A stretch of DNA of 64,000 bases from Chryseobacterium nepalense (GTDB taxonomy: Bacteria; Bacteroidota; Bacteroidia; Flavobacteriales; Weeksellaceae): contig NZ_CP096203.1 in the NCBI RefSeq assembly GCF_023195755.1, forward strand, positions 2,418,001 through 2,482,000. Direction: 5' to 3'. The notes below the pieces were generated by a model. It was given only the letters and a program-made list of their open reading frames with translations. It ran no database searches and was not told where the DNA came from. Positions 41,613 to 50,763 of this stretch are shown here, piece by piece. Position 1 is the first letter of the stretch. The number at the start of each line of letters is the position of its first letter. The translations under genes were made by a program, and so were the position numbers.

Positions 41613-42446
41613 TATTTCTTTTGCTATTTTCTTTCCTTCCCTTCTGCTCCACTCGCTCCAGGAACCTACGTATAGAGACGGGATTTCAAAACCGGCATGA
41701 TGCAAAGCTAAAATCGTATGACAAGCCGTCACCCCGGAACCGCAGTGAATGATTAGATTTTCAGGTTTACCCTCCAATAATTTTAAATACTTTTCCTTTA
41801 AAATTTCAGGAGCAAGAAAATTGCCGTTTTCATCAAGATTTTCAGAGAACGGAATATTGATGGCTCCCGGAATATGTCCGGCTACAAGATCTATCGGCTC
41901 AGACTCTCCTCTGTAACGATATGCATCACGAACATCTATCACCGCTGAATTACCGTTTATCAATTCATTTTCAACCTCTTCCAGCGTGGACATCGAAAGA
42001 AGCCAATTTTCTCTTTTGATAATTTCAGCTTTTTCAAAAGTTTCTTCACCGGAAGAAAACTCAACATTTTGTTTTTCAGCATTTTGAAAACCTCCATCCA
42101 AAACCTGAACATTTTCAAACCCGAAAGCTTTCAACATCCACCAAGCTCTTGCGGCAGCATTAGCACCATTTTTATCATCGTAAATGATGATATGGGATTT
42201 TTCTGAAATCCCCAGTTCTGAAAGTGTTTCTGCAAATTTTTCAATTCCAGGAAGCGGATGTCTTCCTCCGAATGCGGCATTTTCACCAATTTCTGCAAGA
42301 TCCTTATCCAGATAAATAAATCTTGCTCCTTTAAGATGTTTTTCAAGGTAATTATGATATACATCTTTTCCTACTCGTGCATCAAGAATAACAAGATTTT
42401 CTGTCGGAAGATTTTTTAATTCGGATGGTAAGATGATTGGTGACAT
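41610..42446 (-). CDS. sseA: 3-mercaptopyruvate/thiosulfate sulfurtransferase
   Basis: 278 residues, two rhodanese domains (about 1-130 and 150-278). The active-site loop is IIHCGSGVTACHT with Cys235; the CGSGVTA sequence marks mercaptopyruvate-type enzymes rather than classic rhodanese (CRKGVTA). Domain boundary motifs include VILDARVGKDVYH and VIDVRDAYRYRGESEPIDLVAGHIPGAINIP. It transfers sulfane sulfur from 3-mercaptopyruvate or thiosulfate to acceptors in the cytoplasm. Standard length. Monocistronic. Confidence 0.93.
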   Translation of the reverse strand: MSPIILPSELKNLPTENLVILDARVGKDVYHNYLEKHLKGARFIYLDKDLAEIGENAAFGGRHPLPGIEKFAETLSELGISEKSHIIIYDDKNGANAAARAWWMLKAFGFENVQVLDGGFQNAEKQNVEFSSGEETFEKAEIIKRENWLLSMSTLEEVENELINGNSAVIDVRDAYRYRGESEPIDLVAGHIPGAINIPFSENLDENGNFLAPEILKEKYLKLLEGKPENLIIHCGSGVTACHTILALHHAGFEIPSLYVGSWSEWSRREGKKIAKEI

Positions 42447-42502
42447 TTTATTAAGTTATTTAAATTAAGTTTAGGCTAAGCCAATTGGTTGTGAATAGTA
42501 AA

Positions 42503-42518
42503 GCGGGCCAAAGCCCGC
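42503..42518 (-). terminator. Terminator after the HMG-CoA lyase gene
   Basis: GCGGGC (42503-42508) pairs with GCCCGC (42513-42518), loop CAAA. On the minus strand it is followed by TTTACTATT. It lies 75 nt past the stop at 42593. Confidence 0.6.
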
Positions 42519-42592
42519 CCCTTATTAATTTTTGATTATTAGAAATCCTTCAACAAGCATGATCATCCCGCAAATGATATAATATTTGTTAT

Positions 42593-43441
42593 TTAAAAAT
42601 GGAAAATATCCTTCGCCTTATTATAGGCACTTTCAAAATTCAGAAGGTTAAGCTTATGCTCTGCTTTTTCCACGCTCATAAAGTTGATTACCTGTTCAGT
42701 AGGCATGTTTCCAACAAGGTCATCTTTTGCCATCGGACAGCCGCCAATTCCTTTAATGGCACTGTCGAACCTTCTGCAACCCTGATCGTATGCTGCCTTT
42801 AATTTAGAGTAAGAATCTTCATAACGATTATGAAAATGTCCACCGAAATTGATCTCAGGATATTTTGCAGGAATCTTTTCAAACAAAAGAGTGATAGTTT
42901 CCGGTGTTGCAACACCTGTAGTATCAGAAAGCAAGATATCTTTAATTCCTATTTCTGAAAAGCGCTGAGCCCAGAAATCCACATCTTCCCATTTCCACAT
43001 TTCCCCATAAGGATTTCCGAAAGCCATTGAAAAATAAATGTTCAGCTGCCGGTTTTCGCTTTTTACCAGTTCCAGCATTCTGATAATTTCGTTAAAAGCT
43101 TCTTCCTGGCTTTTATTGGTATTCCTGTGCTGAAAAGTTTCAGAAATAGAAAACGGGAATCCGATGATGTCTACGGATGGATGTTTAAGAGCTTTTTCTG
43201 CACCACGATAATTCCCGATAATGGCAGAAACTTTTGTATTGGATTTGGATTTATCAATATTCTCGGCAACCTCAGCAGAGTCGGCCATTTGAGGAATTGC
43301 TTTAGGAGAAACGAAGCTCAGGCAATCCAACACATCAAAACCAACATCCATCAAGGAGTTGATATAATCTATTTTTTTATCTGTGGGGATGAATTCTCCC
43401 CAACCCTGCATTGCATCGCGCGGACATTCAGTAAGGAACAT
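42593..43441 (-). CDS. Hydroxymethylglutaryl-CoA lyase
   Basis: 282 residues, HMGL-like TIM barrel. Start FLTECPRDAMQGWGEFIPTDKKI is the family N-terminus (ECPRD binds the divalent metal and substrate). LLSDTTGVATPETI and GGHFHNRYEDSYSKLKAAYDQGCRRFDSAIKGIGGCPMA supply the remaining metal ligands and the G-loop cysteine in GIGGCPMAKDDLVGNMPTE, matching the catalytic loop of HMG-CoA lyases. It cleaves HMG-CoA to acetoacetate and acetyl-CoA, the last step of leucine degradation. No other leucine-degradation gene is in this window. Confidence 0.93.
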   Translation of the reverse strand: MFLTECPRDAMQGWGEFIPTDKKIDYINSLMDVGFDVLDCLSFVSPKAIPQMADSAEVAENIDKSKSNTKVSAIIGNYRGAEKALKHPSVDIIGFPFSISETFQHRNTNKSQEEAFNEIIRMLELVKSENRQLNIYFSMAFGNPYGEMWKWEDVDFWAQRFSEIGIKDILLSDTTGVATPETITLLFEKIPAKYPEINFGGHFHNRYEDSYSKLKAAYDQGCRRFDSAIKGIGGCPMAKDDLVGNMPTEQVINFMSVEKAEHKLNLLNFESAYNKAKDIFHF

Positions 43442-43601
43442 TTTATACTTTTAGATTTTCTCAAATATAATAAAACTAAACTATTTAGTTTCTTTACAAA
43501 CAAATCTACCATTATTTTGATTCTCAAATATTTATATATCATTTATAATTTCGATTGTTTATATCCGCTTACAATTAAGCCATTCTGAAACTCAAATTTG
43601 T

Positions 43602-43609
43602 TAACTTTG
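43602..43609 (+). promoter_or_regulatory. -7 box TAACTTTG of the peptidase T gene
   Basis: A perfect TAnnTTTG 20 nt before the ATG at 43630. No TTG at standard spacing, so the call rests on the -7 element and position. Confidence 0.45.
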
Positions 43610-43629
43610 CCCACAAATTTATACTAATA

Positions 43630-44877
43630 ATGAGCGCAATAGAATTCAACCCTTTATGGAAAGAAAAGTTACTGAACCGTTTTCTTACTTATGTAAAAAT
43701 ATATTCAACCAGCGATGCTGAAAGTGAGACTACCCCTTCTACGGAAAGACAATGGGATATCGCCAACTATATTGCTGAAGAGCTGAAAACAATTGGTCTT
43801 GAAGAAGTATCTATCGATGAAAATGGTTATATTATGGGTTATATTCCTTCAAATCTTGAAAATAATAACCAACCCACTATAGGATTTATTTCGCATTATG
43901 ACACTTCTCCGGATTTCAGCGGAGAAAATGTAAAGCCTCAGGTTTGGGAAAATTACGACGGAAGTGATCTTGTTTTAAATCAGACAACAGGATTTACCTT
44001 ATCCCCTTCAAAATTTGAAAGCCTGAAAAAATATGTTGGTCAGACCCTGATCACAACAGACGGAAATACATTATTGGGAGCAGATGATAAAGCCGGCTGT
44101 GCGGAAATTGTAACCGCTGCGGAATATCTGGTTGGGCATCCTGAAATCAAGCATGGAAGAATTGCGGTAGGATTTACGCCTGATGAAGAAATTGGAAGAG
44201 GAGCGCATAAATTTGATGTGGCGAAATTCGGGGCAGAATTCGCTTATACGATGGATGGCGGAGAAGTTGGCGAACTGGAATATGAAAATTTCAATGCAGC
44301 GGGAGCGGTGGTAAAGATCCACGGTTTGAGCGTTCACCCTGGATATGCTTATGGTAAAATGGTGAATGCCGCTTTACTGGCTGCCGAATTTGCCCAAATG
44401 CTTCCGGCGAACGAAACGCCTGCAACCACAAAAGGTTTTGACGGCTTTTATCATTTAATGGATCTGAATGCTGATATTTCTGAAGCTAAATTACAGTACA
44501 TCATCCGTGACCATGATGCCGACAAATTTGAGGCAAGAAAGAAAGTCATGGAAGAAAAAGTTGCAGAATTTAATCAAAAACACGGGAAAGGTACTGCGGA
44601 AATTGAAATTAAAGAGCAATATAGAAACATGAAGCAGCAGTTTGAAGGCAAGATGTACATCATCGACCGTGCAGCTGCAGCCATGAGAGAAGCCGGAATT
44701 GAGCCTAAAATCAAAGCCATCCGAGGTGGCACAGACGGTGCACAGCTATCTTATATGGGACTTCCTTGTCCGAATATTTTTGCGGGAGGAATCAATTTCC
44801 ACGGACCGTATGAATATGTGGCTCTGGAAAGCATGCAAAAGGCAATGGAAGTAATCCTGAATATCGTGAAAGCGTAA
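43630..44877 (+). CDS. pepT: Peptidase T (tripeptide aminopeptidase)
   Basis: 415 residues, M20 metallopeptidase. Metal and catalytic motifs: FISHYDTSPDFSG (His89, Asp91), LLGADDKAGCAE (bridging Asp and catalytic region near 147), GFTPDEEIGRGAHKFD (Glu near 182), and IRGGTDGAQLSYMGLPCPNIFAGG. The lid domain between about 220 and 330 is present. Length is typical of PepT, which releases the N-terminal residue from tripeptides in the cytoplasm. The convergent palindrome at 44905-44933 probably ends its transcript. Confidence 0.96.
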   Translation: MSAIEFNPLWKEKLLNRFLTYVKIYSTSDAESETTPSTERQWDIANYIAEELKTIGLEEVSIDENGYIMGYIPSNLENNNQPTIGFISHYDTSPDFSGENVKPQVWENYDGSDLVLNQTTGFTLSPSKFESLKKYVGQTLITTDGNTLLGADDKAGCAEIVTAAEYLVGHPEIKHGRIAVGFTPDEEIGRGAHKFDVAKFGAEFAYTMDGGEVGELEYENFNAAGAVVKIHGLSVHPGYAYGKMVNAALLAAEFAQMLPANETPATTKGFDGFYHLMDLNADISEAKLQYIIRDHDADKFEARKKVMEEKVAEFNQKHGKGTAEIEIKEQYRNMKQQFEGKMYIIDRAAAAMREAGIEPKIKAIRGGTDGAQLSYMGLPCPNIFAGGINFHGPYEYVALESMQKAMEVILNIVKA

Positions 44878-44904
44878 AATATGAGAATACTTAACTAGAA
44901 TCAG

Positions 44905-44933
44905 CTTTGTCAAAGTTTCGAACTTTGACAAAG
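44905..44933. terminator. 13-bp perfect palindrome between convergent genes
   Basis: CTTTGTCAAAGTT (44905-44917) pairs with AACTTTGACAAAG (44921-44933), loop TCG. It lies between the ends of pepT (plus) and the 44972-45139 gene (minus), so it can serve as a bidirectional terminator; flanking T-tracts are weak. Confidence 0.55.
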
Positions 44934-44971
44934 TTGATTTATAAAGGCTTTAAAGCTGATGTTTAACCTGT

Positions 44972-45139
44972 TCAGCTAAAAACCAAATAATAGATCAGGC
45001 CCCACACAACAGCAAAAAATAAAGTAACCCTGAAGGTATCCTTTAAATTCTGAGGCTGTTTTTTAATAAAGTGTTTATATAGGGTTACTATTAAAAATGT
45101 AATAATAATTAAAGTCGGGAGAACCGTAAAAGTTAGCAT
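44972..45139 (-). CDS. Small two-helix membrane protein downstream of thiL
   Basis: 55 residues from an ATG at 45139, one base past the stop of thiL. The first helix is about 2-20 (FTVLPTLIIITFLIVTLYK). A loop KHFIKKQPQNLKDTFR follows, then the second helix about 38-54. The Lys/Arg-rich loop predicts both termini in the periplasm. The tight spacing implies expression with thiL. It is too short for most gene finders; no family is recognised and function is unknown. Confidence 0.55.
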   Translation of the reverse strand: MLTFTVLPTLIIITFLIVTLYKHFIKKQPQNLKDTFRVTLFFAVVWGLIYYLVFS

Positions 45140-45140
45140 G

Positions 45141-46196
45141 CTAATTTGAATTTAAAAAAGCATCCCAACCCTGCGCCGTCAAAGCAACCAGTTGGTTTGA
45201 TCCTCTTGCGACCATAAAATTTCCATCTTCTTTTTCAACGGCATGCCCGATGATCGTAAAATCCGGGTGATTTTTAATCTTATCAAAATCATTCGGTGAA
45301 ATCGTGAATAATAATTCATAATCTTCTCCTCCGCTTAATGCAGTTACCACGGGATTTAGATTAAATTCATCTGCTGTGGAAATCGTCAGGCTGTCCATCG
45401 GAATTTTCTCTTCGTACAATCTGAATCCTACTCCGGACTGATCCGAAAGATGAAGTACTTCCGAAGCCAGTCCGTCCGAAATATCGATCATCGAAGTCGG
45501 TTTAATATCCAGCTGTTCCAAAATTCCTTTTACATCGGTTCTTGCTTCCGGTTTCAGCTGTCTTTCAAGAATATAATCGTAGCCTTCCATTTCAGGCTGC
45601 ATATTAGGATCAGCCAGGAAAACCGCATGTTCTCTTTCAAGGATCTGAAGTCCCATATAAGCACCTCCCAAATCACCGGTTACCACCAGCAGATCATTTG
45701 GTTTGGCTCCGTTTCTTTTAACAATATTTTCATCATTCTCCATTCCAATTGCCGTAATGCTCATGACAAGACCCGCGTTGGAACTCGTTGTATCTCCGCC
45801 AATTAAATCAATTTTGTATCTTGAGCAGGCTGCCTGAATTCCGGAATAAATTTCCTCTAATGCTTCCACCGGAAACCGATTGGAAATTGCAAGCGAAACA
45901 AGAATCTGAGTTGGTGTCGCATTCATTGCTGCAATATCACTCAGGTTTACGACAACTGCTTTATAACCCAGATGTTTCAACGGGACGTAGCCCAAATTAA
46001 AATGTACTCCTTCAGCCAGCACATCTGTCGTAAGAACTACTTTTTTATTTTCAGGATTAATGACTGCAGCATCATCTCCTACTCCAAGTTCAGAAGAACT
46101 GTTAGATAAAGAAAATTGCTCTGTCAAATGCTTTATCAGACCAAACTCTCCTAATTTGGAGATGGGGGTCAATTCCTGTGATTTATCTTCAAACAT
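45141..46196 (-). CDS. thiL: Thiamine-monophosphate kinase ThiL
   Basis: 351 residues of the PurM/AIR-synthetase fold. Motifs: GVGDDAAVI (about 39-47) for metal and ATP, VLTTDVLAEGVHFNL (about 56-70), VNLSDIAAMNATPTQILVSLAI, GGDTTSSNAGLVMSITAIG, and DISDGLASEVLHLSDQSGVG with SGGEDYELLFT. These are the signature blocks of ThiL, which phosphorylates thiamine monophosphate to thiamine pyrophosphate in the cytoplasm. No other thiamine gene lies in the window. The small membrane ORF follows directly. Confidence 0.96.
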   Translation of the reverse strand: MFEDKSQELTPISKLGEFGLIKHLTEQFSLSNSSSELGVGDDAAVINPENKKVVLTTDVLAEGVHFNLGYVPLKHLGYKAVVVNLSDIAAMNATPTQILVSLAISNRFPVEALEEIYSGIQAACSRYKIDLIGGDTTSSNAGLVMSITAIGMENDENIVKRNGAKPNDLLVVTGDLGGAYMGLQILEREHAVFLADPNMQPEMEGYDYILERQLKPEARTDVKGILEQLDIKPTSMIDISDGLASEVLHLSDQSGVGFRLYEEKIPMDSLTISTADEFNLNPVVTALSGGEDYELLFTISPNDFDKIKNHPDFTIIGHAVEKEDGNFMVARGSNQLVALTAQGWDAFLNSN

Positions 46197-46257
46197 ATTT
46201 TTAATATAAGTAATGAATAATTAGTAATGAGTAATTTTACACTTGAAACTCAAAACT

Positions 46258-46752
46258 TTAAACCGTAAATTCTGACGGATCAATATTATGCGGATGGAAA
46301 GGGAATTTTTTAAAGTCTTCTTTCGAAAGCACCACTGTTTCGGGAGTTTTATATTTGTTCATCGCTTCCACTACATCATCCGGCGGAGTGGTCATTTTTC
46401 TGAGCATCATATCGATCCAGACTCCTGTAGCCTCGGAAGTGGCACAATGCACACCGTCCGGCGTATAAAACTTATGAAGAAATCTGTAGATGGAAGAGTC
46501 TTCTGAACATCCGTCAATTTCAACACTTACAATTACCGTCTGATCGGCATAAATTTCTTTAAAAAACGAATACCGCTCATGCAGGATCACCGGCCCGATT
46601 CCCCATCTGCTCAATTGGGTTACACCCATTTTCTCTTTCGTCATGAATGCCATTCTCGCCTGTGCACAATATTGCACATAAGATGAATTGGCTAAATGTT
46701 TGTTCGCATCAAGATCGCTCCAGCGTACTTCAAATTTATGGTAAAATATCAT
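46258..46752 (-). CDS. Hotdog-fold acyl-CoA thioesterase (4HBT family)
   Basis: 164 residues. The hotdog core has FEVRWSDLDANKHLANSSYVQYCAQAR (about 7-33): the Asp in the D-x-D-x-N-x-H motif is the catalytic residue in 4-hydroxybenzoyl-CoA-type thioesterases. It continues LSRWGIGPVILHERYSFFKEIYADQTVIVSVEI. Such enzymes hydrolyse acyl-CoA thioesters in the cytoplasm; the acyl specificity cannot be read. The last 30 residues (KEDFKKFPFHPHNIDPSEFTV) are an extension seen in flavobacterial homologues. Close behind thiL on the same strand (61 nt). Confidence 0.9.
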   Translation of the reverse strand: MIFYHKFEVRWSDLDANKHLANSSYVQYCAQARMAFMTKEKMGVTQLSRWGIGPVILHERYSFFKEIYADQTVIVSVEIDGCSEDSSIYRFLHKFYTPDGVHCATSEATGVWIDMMLRKMTTPPDDVVEAMNKYKTPETVVLSKEDFKKFPFHPHNIDPSEFTV

Positions 46753-47045
46753 TTAAACTTTATTTTAAATATGAATTTAATTTTATCACAAAAGCCTTTT
46801 TACAGGTACATTAAATTTTAAATTCCTGTATGCGTATATTTAGATATGGAAAGGAAAATCATGATTTTCAAATTATTTTGCACTTTTCCATTATCAAAAG
46901 ACAACTTAAACTTTTGTGACTTTTGTGGTTGATAATTTTCACTCTAAAAAATGAAAAATTATATTCTTCAAAATTACTCAAATAAGATGGTTTATAAAAA
47001 TTGTAGTTTTGCAAAAATAATCCTGAGCATAGGATTACAAAGAAT
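46753..47045. other. Intergenic region before the BaiN-like gene
   Basis: About 290 nt without a convincing gene. A TAGTTTTG box on the plus strand (47004-47011) is a plausible -7 element for the gene at 47046; no matching -33 box is clear. Confidence 0.4.
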
Positions 47046-48248
47046 ATGAAACACATCATCATTATCGGCGGTGGTGCTGCAGGATTTTTCTGCGCTGCCA
47101 ACCTTGACGCAACGAAGTATAAGATCACTATTCTCGAACAGAATTCAGATGTTCTCCAAAAGGTAAAAATTTCAGGAGGAGGCCGGTGTAATGTTACCCA
47201 TGCCTGTTTCGATCCCAGAGAGCTGATTCAGTTTTATCCGCGCGGAAATAAAGAACTCCTCAGCGTTTTTACCCGTTTTCAGCCGGGAGATACGATGGAA
47301 TGGTTTGAAAACCGAAAAGTTCCATTAAAGATTGAAGGCGATAATCGTGTTTTCCCGGAAAGCAATTCTTCGCAGACGATCATTAATGCGATGCTGGAAG
47401 AAATTCGTAGCAAAAATGTTGAAGTTAAGACCAAATGCTCGGTTAAACAAATTGAAAAACAGGAAGGGAAATATCTTATACAAACGAGTCTGGGTGATTT
47501 TGAGGCTGATTATATTATTTATTCCACAGGAAGTTCTCCAAAGTCTTTAAAAATAATTGAAAGTTTAGGACACAACATTATTGATCTGGTTCCTTCCCTT
47601 TTTACGTTTAATATAAAGGATAATTTGCTTAAAGATCTGGCAGGAACAAGCTTTGAAATGGCAGAAACCTCTATCCCGAAATTAAAAACGGAAGAAAGCG
47701 GACCATTGCTGATCACCCATTGGGGGCTTTCAGGACCGGCAATTCTTAAAATTTCTGCATGGGAGGCCGTGAATCTTGCGAAAATGAAATATAATTTTGA
47801 AGTTGAAGTGAATTTTATTTCAAAATCACTTGATAGTGCAGAGGAAATATTTCAGCAATTCAAACAATCCAATCCTAAAAAGACGATCGGACAATCTAAA
47901 ATTTTTGATATAACGAATCGTTTCTGGCAAAGAATTCTGGAAGTATCAAACATTGATCTTAATAAACAGGTGGCCAATATTTCTAAAAAAGAAATGGACA
48001 GAATTATTGGAAATCTTTGTAAAAAGAAATTTCAGGTTACCGGGAAATCAACATTTAAAGATGAATTTGTAACGGCCGGAGGTGTTGATTTAAAAGAGAT
48101 TAACTTTAAAAATATGTCTTCTAAAATTTTACCTAATTTTTATATTGCCGGAGAAGTTCTGAATATTGATGCCGTAACCGGAGGTTTTAATTTTCAGGCA
48201 TGCTGGAGTGAAGCCTGGCTGATTGCGCAGGATTTGAATAATTTATAA
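47046..48248 (+). CDS. BaiN/HI0933-family NAD(P)/FAD-dependent oxidoreductase
   Basis: 400 residues. FAD-binding Rossmann motif HIIIIGGGAAGFFCAANL (3-20) and the second signature KVKISGGGRCNVTHACFD (about 39-56) are diagnostic for the HI0933-like family. The C-terminal motif reads FVTAGGVDLKEINFKNM and then NFYIAGEVLNIDAVTGGFNFQACWSEAWL, which closes the FAD site. Cytoplasmic flavoprotein; physiological substrate not established (BaiN reduces bile-acid intermediates in gut clostridia, unlikely here). Followed 10 nt later by a small TonB_C-like gene. Confidence 0.93.
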   Translation: MKHIIIIGGGAAGFFCAANLDATKYKITILEQNSDVLQKVKISGGGRCNVTHACFDPRELIQFYPRGNKELLSVFTRFQPGDTMEWFENRKVPLKIEGDNRVFPESNSSQTIINAMLEEIRSKNVEVKTKCSVKQIEKQEGKYLIQTSLGDFEADYIIYSTGSSPKSLKIIESLGHNIIDLVPSLFTFNIKDNLLKDLAGTSFEMAETSIPKLKTEESGPLLITHWGLSGPAILKISAWEAVNLAKMKYNFEVEVNFISKSLDSAEEIFQQFKQSNPKKTIGQSKIFDITNRFWQRILEVSNIDLNKQVANISKKEMDRIIGNLCKKKFQVTGKSTFKDEFVTAGGVDLKEINFKNMSSKILPNFYIAGEVLNIDAVTGGFNFQACWSEAWLIAQDLNNL

Positions 48249-48258
48249 TTAATATACT

Positions 48259-48666
48259 ATGAAAAAAATAATTGCGTGCGTTGCCTTATTAACTTTTACG
48301 ACAATATATGCACAAGAAATCTCTCATCCCAGAGAACCTATTGGAAAAGAAATCGTTATTAATGAATTCAATAAACCTGCTGAATATCAAGGAAGTGTTA
48401 ATGGGTTTCGAAATGAGTTTATGAAATTGTTCAGAGGAGAGAAAATACATGCACAAGGAAAAGTACAATCTGAAGCCTTACTTACAATTTCTGAAGAGGG
48501 TAATGTTACAGATATTAAGATTGTAGGAGATAATCCTTCCATGAATAAAGAGATGGAACGCGTAATAAAAATTATGTCCAAAAATAAATGGACTCCTGCA
48601 CTGTTTGACGGAAAACCTATAAAATCTAAGTTTAGATTACCTATAAATATGATTGTGGAAAATTAA
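48259..48666 (+). CDS. Small secreted TonB_C-like protein, copy 1
   Basis: 135 residues with a signal peptide (about 1-18, IYAQ). A single TonB C-terminal-like domain (about 40-135): GFRNEFMKLFRGEKIHAQGKVQSEALLTISEEGNVTDIKIVGDNPSMNKEMERVIKIMSKNKWTPALFDGKPIKSKFRLPI. The strand-helix-strand pattern and NKWTPA are typical of the domain that contacts TonB-dependent receptors. It has no membrane helix beyond the signal peptide and no Pro-rich stretch. Four paralogues of this type lie in this region. Function unknown. Confidence 0.85.
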   Translation: MKKIIACVALLTFTTIYAQEISHPREPIGKEIVINEFNKPAEYQGSVNGFRNEFMKLFRGEKIHAQGKVQSEALLTISEEGNVTDIKIVGDNPSMNKEMERVIKIMSKNKWTPALFDGKPIKSKFRLPINMIVEN

Positions 48667-48672
48667 TATGTA

Positions 48673-49311
48673 ATGCTTTCAGTCAAAAAAAACCTTTCCA
48701 TCACACTTAAAATCCTTTTAATCATTGGATTCGGATATTTCTTTTGGCTGATGCTGAAAATCACGCTGGAATATATTCCGGTGAGAAAAGAGGTTAGTTT
48801 TTTGATGATTAAACAAACGGAAGTAACAGAACGTCCGGACTATTTATATTTATTTTATGCCCATGTGTACACCAGTATTTTTGTATTGCTTAGCGGGTTT
48901 TTAGCAATTCTCAGAAAAGATTTCGGAATAAAAAACTTGCATAAAAATATCGGAAAAACATACATTTTCCTAATTCTCGTCTTTGCAGCGCCGTCAGGAA
49001 TTTATATGGGAATATTTGCCAATGGCGGAATCTATTCTAAAATTTCATTTGTTATTTTGGGCTGTTTATGGTGGTTTACAACTTTCAAAGCGTATCAATT
49101 AGCCCGGCAGAAAAATTTTAAAGAACATCAGCAATGGATGTGGCGGAGCTTTGCCCTTACACTTTCTGCAGTTACCCTAAGAATGTGGAAAGTAATTATA
49201 GTATATTTATTGCATCCGAATCCGATGGATGTATATCAGATTATTGCATGGCTGGGCTGGATTCCGAACCTTTTATTCATTGAATATTTAATTGCTAAAA
49301 AATATATCTGA
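48673..49311 (+). CDS. DUF2306 membrane protein
   Basis: 212 residues with about six membrane helices. Pattern YAHVYTSIFVLLSGFLAIL, KNIGKTYIFLILVFAAPSGIYMG, ALCWWFTT-like helices, HQQWMWRSFALTLSAVTLRMW and YQIIAWLGWIPNLLFIEYLI correspond to DUF2306. The conserved His in HQQWMWRSF and the Arg after the fifth helix are visible. Function of the family is unknown. It follows the TonB_C-like gene by 6 nt and is probably cotranscribed. Confidence 0.85.
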   Translation: MLSVKKNLSITLKILLIIGFGYFFWLMLKITLEYIPVRKEVSFLMIKQTEVTERPDYLYLFYAHVYTSIFVLLSGFLAILRKDFGIKNLHKNIGKTYIFLILVFAAPSGIYMGIFANGGIYSKISFVILGCLWWFTTFKAYQLARQKNFKEHQQWMWRSFALTLSAVTLRMWKVIIVYLLHPNPMDVYQIIAWLGWIPNLLFIEYLIAKKYI

Positions 49312-49344
49312 ATTAATCGACACCAAAATAAACAACAACTGCAT

Positions 49345-50262
49345 ATGAAAAATTTAAAATTATTTTTGACAGTTTCCCTGATGATAGGGTTAACAGGCTG
49401 TAAAAAAGAAACAGAAAACTCTAATGGAAAGAAAGACAGCATAACCGTAAAGAAAGACTCTCTTGCTGTGCCTGAAATTCATAAAGAATATTATGGGATT
49501 TACATGGGAGATTTTGCAGGAAAAGAAATCATTACTCCTGAAATCGGGGAAGATTACGAAGGGGATGTTTATAAAAGAATAGCCCTGAAAATCAACAGAA
49601 TCACAAAAGACAGTGTATACGGACAAAGTATTGTAGACGGAAACCAGCGCCCTTTCCGTGGAGTCTTTAATGAAGCTGCAGCATCTTTCATCCTTGATGA
49701 ACCGGGAAATGACAAGACCGACGGAAGGTTTGAAGTGAAACTCAGCAATGACAGCCTTACCGGAACATGGAACGCATTTAATAAGACCGCCGTAAAAGCG
49801 CCGTCGAAAAGGGTAAAGCTGATAAAAAAAGAATTTGTCTATAATCCGAACTTTATGCTAAGTCCGGACAACGACCTCATCGACTGGGAAAACCCAAAAA
49901 GTTTTGTCGAAAAATATACCGATGAGGAAACAGGAAAAACAGAAACCTACACTGCCTCCAAAAACAGAATTGCTTCCGATGCTGTTTTTAAGATCAATGC
50001 TTCTAAACAGGAATTGACTGAAAAAGACGTTAAAAACCTTCGTAAGCTGGATATGGAAATTATCAAAAATTCCGTATTTGCACGCCACGGTTATTCCTTC
50101 AAAAAAGCGACATACCGTAATTTCTTTGAACAGACCGACTGGTACATTCCTGTCTCTGATAACGTAGACAACGATCTTTCATCTCTGGAAAAAGAAAATG
50201 TAGCCTTACTCAACCGTTTCATCAAATATGCGGAGGATAAGTACGACAGTTTCGGAAGGTAA
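49345..50262 (+). CDS. YARHG-domain lipoprotein
   Basis: 305 residues. Lipobox Cys19 (MIGLTGC). A beta-rich domain covers about 45-160 (IHKEYYGIYMGDFAG, then KRIALKINRITKDSVYGQS). A YARHG extracellular domain covers about 220-300: LTEKDVKNLRKLDMEIIKNSVFARHGYSFKKATYRNFFEQTDWY. The F-A-R-H-G motif is diagnostic. YARHG domains sit outside the cell or in the periplasm in many phyla; function is not established. Monocistronic; no terminator seen between it and the convergent DUF2809 gene, only 6 nt away. Confidence 0.92.
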   Translation: MKNLKLFLTVSLMIGLTGCKKETENSNGKKDSITVKKDSLAVPEIHKEYYGIYMGDFAGKEIITPEIGEDYEGDVYKRIALKINRITKDSVYGQSIVDGNQRPFRGVFNEAAASFILDEPGNDKTDGRFEVKLSNDSLTGTWNAFNKTAVKAPSKRVKLIKKEFVYNPNFMLSPDNDLIDWENPKSFVEKYTDEETGKTETYTASKNRIASDAVFKINASKQELTEKDVKNLRKLDMEIIKNSVFARHGYSFKKATYRNFFEQTDWYIPVSDNVDNDLSSLEKENVALLNRFIKYAEDKYDSFGR

Positions 50263-50268
50263 CTCCGC

Positions 50269-50664
50269 TTATTTTTTAGGAACTAAAAGAAACAACAGCA
50301 GGCATCCCGCAGCATAACATGCGATATCAATCCACGAAAAAGAATTTCCAACGATAACATACATAATGCTTCCGGGCGGTAATCCCATTTTTTCGGCAAT
50401 ATGGAAATATTGCGCCCATTCTACCAGACAGGAAAACAGGAAGATCCCCAGAATAAGGATGTGATTGTTTTTAATGATCAGGAAAGATTTAACAAGCGTA
50501 AAGAGCAGCATTACGACTATAACATCCCCAAGATAAGCCCTTACGAAGAATATATTACTGAATACTGTGGCAATCAATATTTCAATAACAAAAATGATTA
50601 TGCTGATAAGGAAATAGGTAAGACTAAATGTTAATCTGATCATCCGGGTTTTTATTTGATGCAA
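50269..50664 (-). CDS. DUF2809 membrane protein
   Basis: 131 residues with four to five membrane helices. Pattern VRAYLGDVIVVMLLFTLVKSF, ILGIFLFSCLVEWAQYFHI and VIVGNSFSWIDIACYAAGCLLLFLL matches DUF2809, including the conserved Gly-Asp and Trp-x-Asp. Inner-membrane protein of unknown function. It could instead start at the ATG seven codons in (MIRLTFSL). It converges with the YARHG lipoprotein gene. Confidence 0.85.
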   Translation of the reverse strand: MHQIKTRMIRLTFSLTYFLISIIIFVIEILIATVFSNIFFVRAYLGDVIVVMLLFTLVKSFLIIKNNHILILGIFLFSCLVEWAQYFHIAEKMGLPPGSIMYVIVGNSFSWIDIACYAAGCLLLFLLVPKK

Positions 50665-50763
50665 TGATATTGAATTTTTTCATTATTTATAGGCTTATTT
50701 CGATTGCCGTTTTAAAATTCATTATTTATTTGTCTAAAACTTGATGAAACCTATTTTCTTTAA

